Shown piece after piece: positions 1 through 9,623 of a stretch of 64,000 nucleotides of DNA. Where the stretch lies: NCBI GenBank assembly GCA_963680875.1, contig OY804585.1:29750186-29814185 (forward strand), written 5' to 3'. Numbering within the stretch: position 1 is the first letter of the stretch; each line of letters starts with the position of its first letter. The notes under the pieces are model-generated. The model was not told the DNA's origin. It made no database searches and saw only the letters and a program-made list of their open reading frames with translations. The position numbers and the translations under genes are program-made. Origin of the DNA: Bathymodiolus brooksi. Lineage: Eukaryota; Mollusca; Bivalvia; Mytilida; Modiolidae.

Positions 1-1532
1 CCATCAGCTGATATTACTACAGTATTTGACGTATATTGACCAACCACATATAAATTCCCGTTCTCATCTACTGTTATGCCACATGGATTTCCTAGAATGT
101 CCTCGTTCTTGAACTGCCAAAGAGGAGTACCATTGAAAATACAACATGTTATGGTATTTTGGGTTGGATTGGTATAGATTACTTTTCCTGCAAATACTAC
201 AACATAAGAATATGCAAGTGTGGCAGTGTTTGGAATTTCAGATAATCTAAAATCCTCAGAACATGATAGCACGTGTAAATTTTTATTTTCAACACAACAT
301 ATCAATGAATCGCTATAATATGTAATTCCATATGTTCTGCCAGGAAGAGGGACGAATTTTGTAATACTTAACTCTGCTATGTTTACTATGTTTATACCTG
401 GCGCTGATGATAAATTCCCAGTGGTGACTGCAGCTGTGTTATCGTCAATGCATACAACATCAAAAGAACTATTTACAGGAATGTTGTTGATAGAGTCATC
501 ACCATTCACAATCATCAGTTGATAATCGTTATGTAGGGTAAACAACATCAAACCCGTCGTCGTCACACAACAACCCCTTACATAACGTCTGCCAAATTTG
601 ACTTTTCTTTTTAGATTAAGCGATTTCTCGTTGGTGGTCAAAATCTGGGCCTGTTTGTGTTTATTTCTGACCAAGCTGATACTAATTCGTTCGGTTTGAA
701 ATCCTACAGAGCCAAACGATTTAACGCTCGTTAAAATATCCTGTATCTTGGTATCAATACTACACGTAATCTTTACTTGTGCAAACTTCTGATCATCTGG
801 TAATGATTGAATATACCGTTCGTGTTCTGTGACGTTTGATTTGACTTCTCTCATTCCAAAGAATGCTTGAAAATCGGACGCATGCTTCGTGATGTCTTCA
901 ATGTTTTTCTGACGCTTTGCTATATCATTTTCTTTATCTTTCAGAATGGCAATAGTTCCCTCGATATCAGTTTTAGCTTTATTCTCCAGTTTTTGAAGTT
1001 GTGATTTTAATTCCTCCTCTAATTTGTCGAGGTGTTGGTTTATATTACTTCGGAGGTTCTGAACTTTCAAAATATGTTTCTGCACTTGATCGTTAACAGT
1101 TGTCAAGTTCTCCTCTCGATAAGTTCTGAGTCGCTTAATGTTTTCTATTAAGTCTTCAACTTCCTGTCGCAAATCTTGAAAATTTTGAGATGTCTTTGCG
1201 TTGTCAACCACTTCATCAATTGGAATAATATCACTACACTCTCTGTGTGTTTTGATACACTTGTAGCATATCGGACATTCATGTGTGACGCAATATAGCT
1301 GGTATCTGTGATTGTGATCGTCACAAAACTCCTTAATATCGGCCAGAAAGGACGGTTGGTTCTGATAGTCTGAAATAGGAATTGTATTGTGATCACGTGA
1401 TGATTTCGCCAGACGATGGTGTTCATTACAGTTCGAACACACTGTTTCCTGACATTCAGAGCACCAGACCGTGGCATTGATAGATAGATGACGCTGATTA
1501 CAAATATCACACAAGGGTACTTTTGAAGCCAT
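1..1532 (-). CDS. RING-less TRIM-like protein (two B-boxes, coiled coil, NHL-type beta-propeller), C-terminus cut by window edge
   Basis: The frame is open from the ATG at 1532 down to base 1 (510 codons, no stop), so the last ~45 residues lie outside the window. Residues 1-50 form a B-box-1-type finger (C8, C11, C24, C27, C32, C35, H38/H39). Residues 70-99 form a B-box-2 finger (C70, H73, C81, H84, C89, C92, H96, C99). Residues ~105-240 are a charged coiled coil. From ~285 there is a beta-propeller-like region with an NHL-like stretch near the end (GITVDENGNLYVVG). There is no RING, so ubiquitin-ligase activity should not be assumed; such proteins are abundant in bivalves and usually linked to signalling or immunity (family knowledge). 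The start is supported by an acceptor, TTTCCTTTCAG, ending at 1545 just upstream. By hand alignment it is about 80% identical to the protein at 12938-14605, with no frameshift. Confidence 0.85.
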   Translation of the reverse strand, partial: MASKVPLCDICNQRHLSINATVWCSECQETVCSNCNEHHRLAKSSRDHNTIPISDYQNQPSFLADIKEFCDDHNHRYQLYCVTHECPICYKCIKTHRECSDIIPIDEVVDNAKTSQNFQDLRQEVEDLIENIKRLRTYREENLTTVNDQVQKHILKVQNLRSNINQHLDKLEEELKSQLQKLENKAKTDIEGTIAILKDKENDIAKRQKNIEDITKHASDFQAFFGMREVKSNVTEHERYIQSLPDDQKFAQVKITCSIDTKIQDILTSVKSFGSVGFQTERISISLVRNKHKQAQILTTNEKSLNLKRKVKFGRRYVRGCCVTTTGLMLFTLHNDYQLMIVNGDDSINNIPVNSSFDVVCIDDNTAAVTTGNLSSAPGINIVNIAELSITKFVPLPGRTYGITYYSDSLICCVENKNLHVLSCSEDFRLSEIPNTATLAYSYVVVFAGKVIYTNPTQNTITCCIFNGTPLWQFKNEDILGNPCGITVDENGNLYVVGQYTSNTVVISAD

Positions 1533-1629
1533 GGATTTTCTGGTCTGAAAGGAAAAGAAATGATATTTAAACACTGTAAATCGCTACAAAAGGCTTTGCT
1601 TCTGTTCATACCCAACTCTACATACTTTT

Positions 1630-1830
1630 CAGGTGGCAGTCAAAAGTCATAATGCAGGATCTATTATAAATCTAAGTGTGAAGTGATACCAAGGCATTTT
1701 GCAGTTTTCATATTCCAGGTGATGATATGTTCATTTTTATATAATTTTCAAATATTATTGAACATATACTCATTTGAATATGCATGAAATACTTGCTACT
1801 GGAATTTAAGCAATCAACAGTCAACCAATT
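1630..1830 (+). repeat. Dispersed repeat with a hairpin core
   Basis: It contains GGCAGTCAAAAGTCAT (about 1635), an inverted pair ATATGTTCA/TGAACATAT (about 1726-1767) and GAATATGCATGAAATACTTG (1776-1795), followed by a TTAAGCAATCAACAGTCAACCA-like tail. Related copies occur at 8570-8720, at 14705-15170 (split by a transposon) and at 16518-16625. From memory, the tail resembles a motif scattered widely in bivalve genomes. Confidence 0.5.
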
Positions 1831-1975
1831 ATTTATTCCAGGGTTACCACTTGTTTGTGATTTCTGTTTTCAACATCTATGATTTTCAGAATCCATATAA
1901 ATAAAATGTTTTCTTTCTGTTTTGGGGAACAGCACTACGAAATGCTTGCCTTTATATTGTAGTAATTTTCTTATT

Positions 1976-2065
1976 TTTGAAATTCAGATTCAAGAACAAA
2001 CGAATATTTATTTTATGAGCAATCATCGAAAATTGGAATCGGCGAATTTAAATTATTTCACAGTA
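1976..2065. repeat. Half-copy of a palindromic MITE (ends TTTCACAGTA)
   Basis: The terminal TTTCACAGTA is the same as the end of the two-ended element at 6934-7111. The internal sequence CAAGAACAAACGAAT recurs at 16762-16855 in the other duplicate. Only one terminal inverted repeat is recognisable. Confidence 0.45.
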
Positions 2066-2069
2066 TTAA

Positions 2070-2130
2070 TTGATTGATTGATTGGTGTTTAACGTCAACG
2101 TTAGCAGTATTTCAGCTATATCGTGGGATG
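2070..2130 (-). repeat. 3' tail fragment of SINE family B
   Basis: On the minus strand it reads CACGATATAGCTGAAATACTG, then a TTAAACACC segment and an (AATC)n simple repeat. That is the same 3' end seen in the fuller copies at 8843-9269 and 10179-10430. Confidence 0.6.
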
Positions 2131-3527
2131 AACACATTGTATATTAACATAAGACACCTACATGACCCTTAGAAATAAAACGCACTTCTCTATTAAACAA
2201 ACGGTTATATGTACAAATAAAAGAAATATTAAAAAGATAAAACCATTTATTGAGACCGTATGTTATCAAACTATATTTATGTATATAAATAAATTTCTTT
2301 TTTAAGATTTTAAAATTGCGTCGCCTGCGACATTTGTAAATAAAACATACAAATTGTTGACATTGTAGAATGTCTGACGGATGTCATCAACATCTACACA
2401 GTCGAGTAAAACATATACAGCTACGGTGTAAATACGTCATTGATCGTGTTTGTTACTGATATATCAGATTTACCTACCTTGGTGAGCCAAATATGATACG
2501 ATGAATGGATTTTTAAATTTGTTATAACGTTGCTTTTTTAAATTTTAATGTTACAGCTTGAGTAGAATCTGTTTTTGGATTCAATTATTTTATGCTCAAA
2601 GGAGCAATAACATTTTTGATTCATTAGTAAGACATTTCTGTATTTATTCGTCATGTTCTGAATAGTGGCTTAGCAATATACCATGCAGTTTATAAACCAT
2701 AGAACGCAGTGACTGAACAAGGAGGGTGATTTACTGTACCTATTATTGATAAACAGCCACTTGTTCTTCTTTCGGTTTTGAAATTATGTTAAATTTCATT
2801 ATGTTTATAATATGATAAGTCATAAATGATTAAACTTTGATACTTACAGGTATTACAACGGTTCCTACAATAAGGTACCTGTCTTGTTTATCATATTTCT
2901 AAAACGTTGCTTCAAACATTAAACATGTACTAAAGGAAATGAATGTGTCCGTCACATGATAAAGTAAAGTATGGTACGTGAAAGGTGTCAAATATCAATG
3001 ACATTATTTTATTTCTGTGGCGTTACATAGGTGAAATACTAACACTATAGATTGTACTTAAAATAGTGGTGTAAATAGAAGAATATTTAAGAGTAAATCA
3101 ACTTTAAGTGTAAAAATGATAATGAAGATCGTTTATGATGGTAAAAAAACAACCAAGCATTATATTTATAAAAATAAATTACATGTCTAACAAGTATCTA
3201 TCATATAGTTTACATTCAATTTGAATGAATCGCGAAAAATAGCCTATTCAATAAAAACCAACCAATTACTTCATAGGGGCGAGAAAACCACCGCTACCAA
3301 TTCGCTACCTTCCATAATGACATACGCCTGAGAGAAAATAATTTAATTCTAATTCCATCCTGTCCAACGAATAAAATTATACAATTATATTTGTACACAT
3401 ATATACAGCATTGCTTTTTTCAAATTATTTATGAAACAACGTCATCATATATTTGCAGTTGATAAACTATCTGGGAACAAAAAATTAATTCATCTACCAA
3501 ATGATAGAAAAACCCGGCGACACCCAC

Positions 3528-3766
3528 GCTGTAAGAGACCAACTCACTGAAACAATGGTCCGCGGGTAGACAACTCGCTCCACTTGGGCACATTATTCTG
3601 ATTCTGAACCAACCAGTCTGTGCTCTTACTCCTTAATACCGCCTGCTTAACGGAGAATCAACAAATAACAATAGCATAGTCTGTAGTTGACCCGACAGGA
3701 ATTCGAACCCACGATCTACCACACCCGACGCGAGCAAGCTAACCAGTGCACTACCGATGCGGTTAC
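3528..3766 (-). repeat. tRNA-derived SINE, family A
   Basis: On the minus strand the head has an RNA polymerase III A-box-like TAGTGCACTGGTTAGC (3753-3738) and a B-box GGGTTCGAATTCC (about 3710-3698). A ~170-bp body follows, including GGAATCAGAATAATG-type sequence. The body is shared with the plus-strand copy at 5341-5566, which defines a family. I could not define a clear target duplication. Confidence 0.65.
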
Positions 3767-4941
3767 CATGCGATGCAAAATATTTGAATATGTTCTTCTT
3801 CCAAGTACAGGACTAGACTATGGATAGAGTGGGTAACATGTTATGTACTTTATGAGAACGTGACCGTTTATTTCATATCAATAAAGTTTATATGAACTTA
3901 ATGCACTAATGTTTGAAATATAGCATACTATTTCCTCATTAGTTATTATATTCCAGTTAACGTACTGATGACTAAAAGAACATGAGTCGTCTTGTTATAT
4001 TTTCTGCAAAATGGATATATCTTCCCATTTCTTGCCTATTTATATAAAATACCATGACATTATGTTGATGTTAATACATACACACTTATCTGGATGGATT
4101 TTTCTTTACATTGGTACAGAATTTAAAAAATAAAATCTAAAATGACAATGACAAAGCTAGTTAGTACAGTTAAAAAAAATCCAGTGAGAGAACAGGCGGC
4201 GGGTCACGGTTTTTAAGTTAGAGGGAGCGTGAAAAATAAGCGAGGGGGACCCGGAACCGCTTAAGTCCCCTATCGAGTCTTGGGATTTGACGATTACTAT
4301 ATAGTATCCACGTCAAGATCAATATTAATTAGATGAACAGAACGGTGTAAATTGTTTAAGCCAAATACACTGTAAGGCACAAACATATTTTGTTACGTCC
4401 AATGCGACTCTGTTCAATTCACATAACAGGACATCAAGGCTTGAAATGACATGTATAATATATACTGCATTTTTCAAAAGTTCTGGTTGCCCTCTCATTC
4501 TCATTTTCTTTCTCTTTTCTCTCCCTTTTCTGGTGATATTTCTTCTTCTTAGGAAATAGGGGGGGTGGGGGGTGCTACGCCCTTTACAGTCTTCTGAATC
4601 AGCCACTGTAGTATTGTACCTTAGTGTAATATACCTAATATCTGAAAGGGTTAATTTACAAAGTTAAAAAAGAGCATGTACACCAACATTCAGAAATTAT
4701 TCATTTTAGAGCTGATTTCTTTTGATATATTATACCAATTGTTTGAAGAATTTTACAAAATAATTATTTACGTGTTTAAACTTCCATACTTAATATATAA
4801 CTCAATTTTATTCAAAAACAATTATTCAAATTTTTAGTAGAAATTTTACACCATAACCATACTGCTATTTAACAGTGTGTCATTTTGATGGTGAGAATCC
4901 TGACCTTTAAATGACACAAGATCTTGGTTTGTCAATATTCC

Positions 4942-4996
4942 GATTGATTGATTGTTGTTTAATGTCAAGTTAACAGTATTTTCAGCTATATTCATG
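4942..4996 (-). repeat. SINE family B tail relic, shared by both duplicates
   Basis: The plus strand GATTGTTGTTTAATGTCAAG...CAGCTATATTCATG is the reverse of the SINE-B 3' end. The same relic is at about 18733-18785, so this insertion predates the segmental duplication. Confidence 0.5.
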
Positions 4997-5184
4997 ACAA
5001 GAACAAGATAACTAAGAATATACATATTGTAGGGAGATATGTGGATCTTGGATGAGTGGAGTTTTCGATTACCAGAGGTAAAGTTTTTCTTTTTATTTTG
5101 CCTTGAAATGGGTCCACAACTACCACACGATATTGCTCATTAGTAGCAGCTAATGTACGTTGTTTATTATGAGCGTGGGGTGAC

Positions 5185-5787
5185 ATTTTCTATACACAAA
5201 GCACTCATTTGTGGCACTTCATGACGCCAAAATTTGTCTTGGATTCATTCCGAACAAACAGAGGACGGCATTTTCGGAGGAGTTGCACCTCGCAGCGAGG
5301 AACTGTGTCTTATTTCTATATTTGATTAATACCATTCAAACTGCATCGGTGACGTAATGGTTAACGTGCTTGCTTTGAGTGCGGTAGATCATTGGCTCGA
5401 GTCGCGGTCGGGACAAACCAAAGACTATACATTTGGTATTTGTTGTTTCTCCGCTAAACACGCAGCATTAAGGAGAAAGAGCAAAGACGGGTTAGTTCGG
5501 AATCAGAATAATGTTCCATCTGGGGACTGTTGTTTCAGTGAGGCAGTATTATAAAAATCCAACTCAGCGACCCGAGCCAATGATCTGTCGCACTCGAGGC
5601 AGGCACGTTAACCACTACGTCACCGATGCAGTTTGAATGGTATTAATCAAATATAGAAATAAGACACAGTTCCTCGCTGCGAGATGCAACTCCTCCGAAA
5701 ATGCCGTCCTCTGTTTGTTCGGAATGAATCCAAGACAAAATTTGGCGTCATGAAGTGCCACAAATGAATGCTTTGTGCATAGAAAAT
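5185..5787. repeat. Large near-perfect inverted repeat (two ~222-bp arms) around a SINE body
   Basis: Bases 5185-5406 and 5567-5787 are reverse complements with only scattered mismatches. For example, ACAGAGGACGGCATTTTC on the left matches GAAAATGCCGTCCTCTGT on the right. The ~160-bp loop is the body of SINE A. The left arm continues the segmental duplication, and the right-hand duplicate (about 18960-19560) has no second arm. The inverted arm therefore arose or was lost in one copy only. Confidence 0.85.
5341..5566 (+). repeat. tRNA-derived SINE, family A, plus-strand copy
   Basis: The head GCATCGGTGACGTAATGGTT and the body with CTCCGCTAAACACGCAGCAT and GGAATCAGAATAATGTTCC match the minus-strand element at 3528-3766. 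Its first ~65 bp form part of the inverted-repeat arm. The B-box (GGCTCGAGTCGC) is degraded relative to the other copy. Confidence 0.6.
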
Positions 5788-5829
5788 ATACATCATCATC
5801 TCATTGAAAATTAACTAGTTCTGAAAAAT

Positions 5830-5950
5830 TGCTGAATTGGCGTTAAACAACACTCACTCACTCCCTCCCTCCCTCCCTCACTCACTCACTCACTCACTCA
5901 CTCACTCACTCACTCACTCACTCACCCACCCACCCACCCACCCATCCAAA
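5830..5950 (+). repeat. SINE-type tail followed by (CTCA)n/(CCCT)n/(CACC)n microsatellite
   Basis: GCTGAATTGGCGTTAAACAA (about 5831) leads straight into a tetranucleotide tract of ~95 bp whose unit drifts from CTCA to CCCT, back to CTCA and then to CACC. The GGCGTTAAAC plus tetranucleotide arrangement is a typical molluscan SINE or repeat tail (established pattern, from memory). Confidence 0.8.
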
Positions 5951-6471
5951 TGCATTAAATGTATTTCCATTCTAATACAATTTCTGATGAACAAGCATTA
6001 AATTACATTTTTAATTAACCATCTATATTGCGCAAACTGTTTGACGTCATCCAATCGGAAATGGCGTTACACAAACAACTACATTGTATTTTAGAAACAT
6101 ATCTATAGATACATTGTATGGTTGTTGTTTGCTTGAGAAGATTGTAATATTTATCTCATCTGACTGTATATCAAAGTAATGACCATGTACAATGTAAAAT
6201 TTTGAATGTTGAGATGCGGAGATAGATTGCTGCCATATAAAATAAAACAATACACGTATATATACCAGCGTCGCACCATTAAATACGTGTCTAATGACGA
6301 CCTTTAATTTAACCTTACATGACAACGTATCAATTAAGATATATTTTAATATCGTGGATTTTACCGAGAGGGCTAAATGGTTCGTCATTATACAAAGCGA
6401 ATCAGCACTGCAGTGTACCAACGATGTGGGTACGAATCCCGCTGACAGAAATACATAATTTTCACTAAGCA

Positions 6472-6852
6472 ATGTCTCAGCCTGTTGCATTTATTGCAGT
6501 ACTGGTACATGATGTTACACTTGGTCCACATCAAGCTGTTGAATTCGAGAAGGTCATGACTAATATCGGTAATGCTTATGATTCTAGAGATGGACAGTTT
6601 ACAGCTCCTGTGTATGGTCTTTACGTGAGTTCTGCTCTAATATGTAGTCAACAAAGTTCCAATGCACATATTGAAATAGTCAGGAATGCTGTACAGCTCG
6701 CAGCCATATACGGGGATGATTATAATCTCGGAAGTCAAACAATAATGGTTCAGTTTGGGTTCAACATTTCTTTGATTCGGGATTTGGATATATCAATAAT
6801 GAAGCCGATAGAAGTTACACTACATTTACGGGAGCATAAATTGTCGCATTGA
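6472..6852 (+). pseudogene. C1q-domain pseudogene (copy A), frameshifted
   Basis: The frame from 6472 encodes a C1q-domain N-terminal part: VAF.A.L.HDV, then FEKVMTNIGNAYDSRDG, then QFTAPVYGLYV and AHIEIVRNAVQLAAIYGDD. This matches the jelly-roll family of secreted lectin-like bivalve proteins. After the glutamine codon at 6751-6753 the original frame is lost. The true C-terminal strand, WVQHFFDSG then a YINNEADRSYTTFTG-like stretch, continues in the +2 frame from 6756 and meets a TAA near 6834. This suggests an out-of-frame deletion of the short loop expected there. There is no signal peptide or collagen/coiled region upstream; tRNA-SINE-like sequence (about 6367-6430) abuts the start instead. 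A run of ten A follows at 6852-6861, which could be a retroposition tail or chance. It is not expected to make a working C1q protein. Confidence 0.75.
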
Positions 6853-6933
6853 AAAAAAAAAGTTTTATCTCTATAAATTTCCTAAATGCATTTGAAAAAC
6901 ATAAGTATCCTTATTTTTGTCTCATTGATGTAA

Positions 6934-7111
6934 TACTGTGAAATCATTATTAATTTTGGGGTTCTTATTTTCGTGGATTTCGTTGTTCACTTAAAATGGA
7001 ATGAAATACATTTTCCCCATTGATTGTCGCCTGTAGTGTTTGAAATCACGAATTCAAGAACCCGTGTATCAATGCATTTTGGTGCCAAGGAATAAAAGTA
7101 CTTTCACAGTA
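6934..7111. mobile_element. Short MITE with TACTGTGAAA/TTTCACAGTA termini
   Basis: The perfect 10-bp terminal inverted repeats lie at 6934-6943 and 7102-7111. The interior is AT-rich and non-coding, with inverted internal motifs (ATTTCGTTG, CACGAATTC). Elements with ACTGTGAAATCATTA ends are, as I recall, common in bivalves. The target duplication is unclear. Confidence 0.6.
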
Positions 7112-7261
7112 TTTTATTTTTATCTGCATATGTATTCACAACGAATATCACAACGATTTACTTCAAGTCAGATAAGATAGCGTCAGAATGCATTAAATAT
7201 ATATACTATATAGTTGATGCCTTTTAGTTCAGCAGTAGAAAAGTAGAGGCTAGGAGTTCGG

Positions 7262-7350
7262 GGTTAGGGTTATAACAATATTTCAGTTATATCGTGGGGG
7301 TCAGTTTTATTGATGAAGTAAACCGGAGTACCCGCCGAAAACCTACGACC
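7262..7350 (-). repeat. SINE family B relic
   Basis: CAATATTTCAGTTATATCGTGG followed by AACCGGAGTACCCGCCGAAAACC is the reverse complement of the SINE-B 3' half. The head is not recognisable. The rest of 7112-8260 shows only AT-rich sequence apart from the hairpin pair at 7789-7851. Confidence 0.5.
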
Positions 7351-7788
7351 TGCCGCATAGATAAGTGGAAATTAAATTATAATGCTCTTATGCCATTTTG
7401 ACAAGAGCAACGGGAAATGAAGAATATAATGGACGAGTCGCCAAAATTCTACCATTGACCATTCCTAACATGGCGCGACGTTGCTGCCAATGTCGTATTG
7501 TATGTAGTAAGTTATTTGACATCAACCTATGTAATATATGACATTAATTATATAAAGGTGTGAGTTCTTTGGTGGTCCGTTCCATGGAATAATTTTCCTA
7601 CCATATCTATTACATTTTATTTTATTTGTGGTAATTTAAAATTTTGCCCAAAGTCTCATCTGGTTGCAACCAGTATGTTTGTTATTTTGTTCTCGTCATG
7701 AAATAAAGTTGAAATAATAGTCAACTTGTAACTAAACATCAATCACACAATCATAAGAACATCTATGATTATTACTGAGTCAATACCT

Positions 7789-7851
7789 CTGCTGGGCACT
7801 ATTAGTCCCCGAGGGTAACATCTGCCCAGCAGTCAGTGTTTCGGGACTGAC
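7789..7851 (+). repeat. Double stem-loop motif
   Basis: CTGCTGGGC (7789-7797) pairs with GCCCAGCAG (7824-7832). GTCAGT (7832-7837) pairs with ACTGAC (7846-7851) around TTTCGG. The sequence between (CCCCGAGGGTAACA) is G/C-rich in an AT-rich setting. It resembles a hairpin core I recall from bivalve dispersed repeats, but the family is not identified here. Confidence 0.5.
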
Positions 7852-8260
7852 ATGGTTTAATAGATATATTTATTATTGAAATTTACATTATTAGTCAAAA
7901 CTAAGCTTCTCCGCACTCGGCCTATGTGACCTTATCCTATTTTGGAACTCTCGTTCAAGCCCTTTGGTTTATTTGCTCCAAAAGTCATTTAAATTATTTG
8001 GCTTTCCGATTGTTTGATTATGAGCGTCACTGATAAAGGTCATTCCAGAAACGTTCTGTGCGCACTAAATTAGATATCTACGTTTTTTTATTGTAAATAT
8101 TACAAGACATGGACAGTTGTCTGTATGGAGGATGAACGTAGTATTATCATATCTTTGGTATAAATGTCCACAGGTGGTTGATAAGGAATGTTATGATCCT
8201 TGCATGTTATGTAGATTTAGAAAAAAAGAAAATGTATTGTAGTTCCTACCAAAGGATATC

Positions 8261-8390
8261 GGGGCCGTCGCGGTCGTGTAATAGCTTGATTTACTACAGT
8301 ACCTATTGCCACTAACGTTGGGTTCGAATTCCGCTCAGGCAAGGTGTACTCGATACAACATTATATGATAAAGCTTGTCAGTTTCGATTT
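8261..8390 (+). repeat. SINE family B, 5' part
   Basis: The head GGGGCCGTCGCGGTCGTG is followed by GGGTTCGAATTCC (a B-box) and then the CTCGATACAACATTATATGA body and a GCTTGTCAG segment. The 3' half is missing. It has the best-preserved B-box of the family in this window. Confidence 0.6.
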
Positions 8391-8569
8391 CATGGGTTCA
8401 CCAATAGAGCTGCCCAGCCCATCCCCAGATGGTGGATAGGGGATGTCCTCTCCATTGGGGAGGGATTTGTAAGATTACAATTAGGAAATCCCACCACGAA
8501 CCATAGTATGTAATGTGTTTGGAGAATGTCACGCTCCGTGTACGTTATATACCTCTAGGTAGCTTCGTT

Positions 8570-8720
8570 TCTACCCATCTCTTCATACGTTTCCAGTGGC
8601 AGTCAAAAGTCATTGTCTTGGTTGTCCAATACCTTCCTCATTTCCGTGTCATGTTTAGGTAGTCATGAGCTTGTTCTAGTTATGAATATAGCTGAATACT
8701 ACTAGCTTATCAATCAACCA
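8570..8720 (+). repeat. Dispersed repeat, same family as 1630-1830
   Basis: CAGTGGCAGTCAAAAGTCAT is followed by TTGTCTTGGTTGTCCAATACC and CCTCATTTC. This corresponds to the sequence on both sides of the transposon at 14730-15052, so it serves as an empty-site reference for that insertion. Confidence 0.55.
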
Positions 8721-8842
8721 TACGCATATACAAGAAGTGGCTTTGTGAGATACATTAACAAGAAGTTACGATTTTACGAAAATAATAAATAAATCAAAAA
8801 CAAAAAACAAAAAATGATGGATTCATGTTTCATAAACCATAT

Positions 8843-9269
8843 GGGGTCGTTTTGGCCATGATCGTATGGTAGTTGGATTAACAACTACCCATGCAATCAG
8901 TGCCTATCACCGCTGATGTGTGTTCGCATCTCGATTAGGGCGAGGTCTACAACATCATGTGATAAAGTTTGTCAGCGAGTTGCGATGTCTCAGCCTGTTG
9001 CATTTACTGCAGTACTGGCACATGATGTAAATCTTGGTCCACATCAAGCTGTTGAATTCTACAAGATCATGACCAATGTCGGTAATGCTTATGTTTCTAA
9101 GGATGGGCAGTTTACAGCTCCTGTATATGGTCTCTACATGATTTCTGCTACAATATGTAGTCTAGTTGGTTTTCCCCGGGTTCCGGTTTCCTTTACCAAT
9201 AAAACTGACCGCCACGATACAACTGAAATATTGTTGGAAATGGCGTTAAACACCATCAAACAAACAAAG
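8843..9269 (+). repeat. SINE family B copy interrupted by a C1q fragment
   Basis: The SINE head and body (8843-8984, ending GTTTGTCAGCGAGTTGCG) and the SINE 3' half (9163-9269, TTCCGGTTTCC, then CCGCCACGATACAACTGAAA, then GGCGTTAAACACC) are in the same order and orientation as in the uninterrupted copies at 10179-10430 and 15756-15975. Between them lie 178 bp of C1q sequence. The tail is (CAAA)n-like. Confidence 0.8.
8985..9162 (+). pseudogene. C1q-domain fragment (copy B) inside a SINE
   Basis: The 178 bp starting ATGTCTCAGCCTG encode the same N-terminal third of a C1q domain as copy A at 6472: VAFTAVLAHDV, then AVEFYKIMTNVGNAYVSKDG, then QFTAPVYGLYM. Similarity stops at TGTAGTC (9162), where SINE sequence resumes. 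An open frame runs from 8916 to 9341 through SINE, C1q and SINE, but it lacks a signal peptide and two thirds of the domain. The left boundary is the same codon as in copy A, which suggests an exon edge or a shared chimeric ancestor. Confidence 0.75.
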
Positions 9270-9623
9270 GTAAGCAATAAATTGCACAGGATATATCTGA
9301 TAAACCAAAGAAGCCAATTAAATACTTGGATATTTGTGTAGTGGCACCACAAATTGCATAGATTTGACATTCTGTTTTTGAAATTCTTCAAACCTTGAAT
9401 TATTTGCCAAATTCCCTTCTACTAACTACGTCCGATATCTTTGGGAAAATATGGGGAAACTCTAGCCCAGGTTTAATATCTATGTGTAATTATCCAATCA
9501 CTGCCTATCACCTCTAATTTTTCTCTCATAGAGCTAATCCGTATGATGCAGTCGTTACATTCCCTACGTTCGTTACATTAAGGCGATTGTCGATAAAAGT
9601 CGCACTAATCATTCGTGTTAGCA

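Larger units (their letters stand above)
1545..2847 (-). other. Putative 5'-UTR intron of the left TRIM-like gene
   Basis: Reading the minus strand, an excellent acceptor (polypyrimidine tract then CAG, at 1547-1545) lies 12 bases before the ATG. Two candidate donors are also conserved in the right-hand duplicate: CAAG|GTAGGTAAATC with its exon end at 2478, and CCT|GTAAGTATC with its exon end at 2848. They may be two UTR exons or alternative first exons; I could not place an acceptor for an exon between them. The exact exon structure is inference. Confidence 0.5.
1..5340. repeat. Segmental duplication, left copy
   Basis: This block aligns colinearly with about 13074-19565: the TRIM-like coding region, the intron signals (2478/2848 against 16925/17202), the stretch around 2630-2870 against 16990-17220, the one around 4590-4650 against 18400-18460, and the one around 4950-5300 against 18740-19555. 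The homology stops near the start of the SINE at 5341. Between shared landmarks I see no other coding sequence in 2131-3527 or 3767-5184; these are AT-rich, with one G-rich run at about 4559-4574. Confidence 0.8.

Noticed and set aside
1148..1615. Minus-strand frame of 155 codons overlapping the left TRIM-like gene
   Set aside because: It is a shadow in another frame of the B-box region. The real frame starts at 1532 and has the zinc ligands; an equivalent shadow exists at 14218-14460.
3690..3766. Possible tRNA gene on the minus strand
   Set aside because: The A and B boxes are present, but a SINE body follows and I could not fold a proper anticodon or acceptor stem; it is a SINE head.
4325..4606. 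Minus-strand frame of 93 codons
   Set aside because: There is no recognisable domain, it is partly low complexity over a G-rich run, and it is not preserved in the right duplicate.
6047..6490. Minus-strand frame of 147 codons
   Set aside because: It overlaps the start of the C1q pseudogene on the other strand and SINE-like sequence; no domain is seen.
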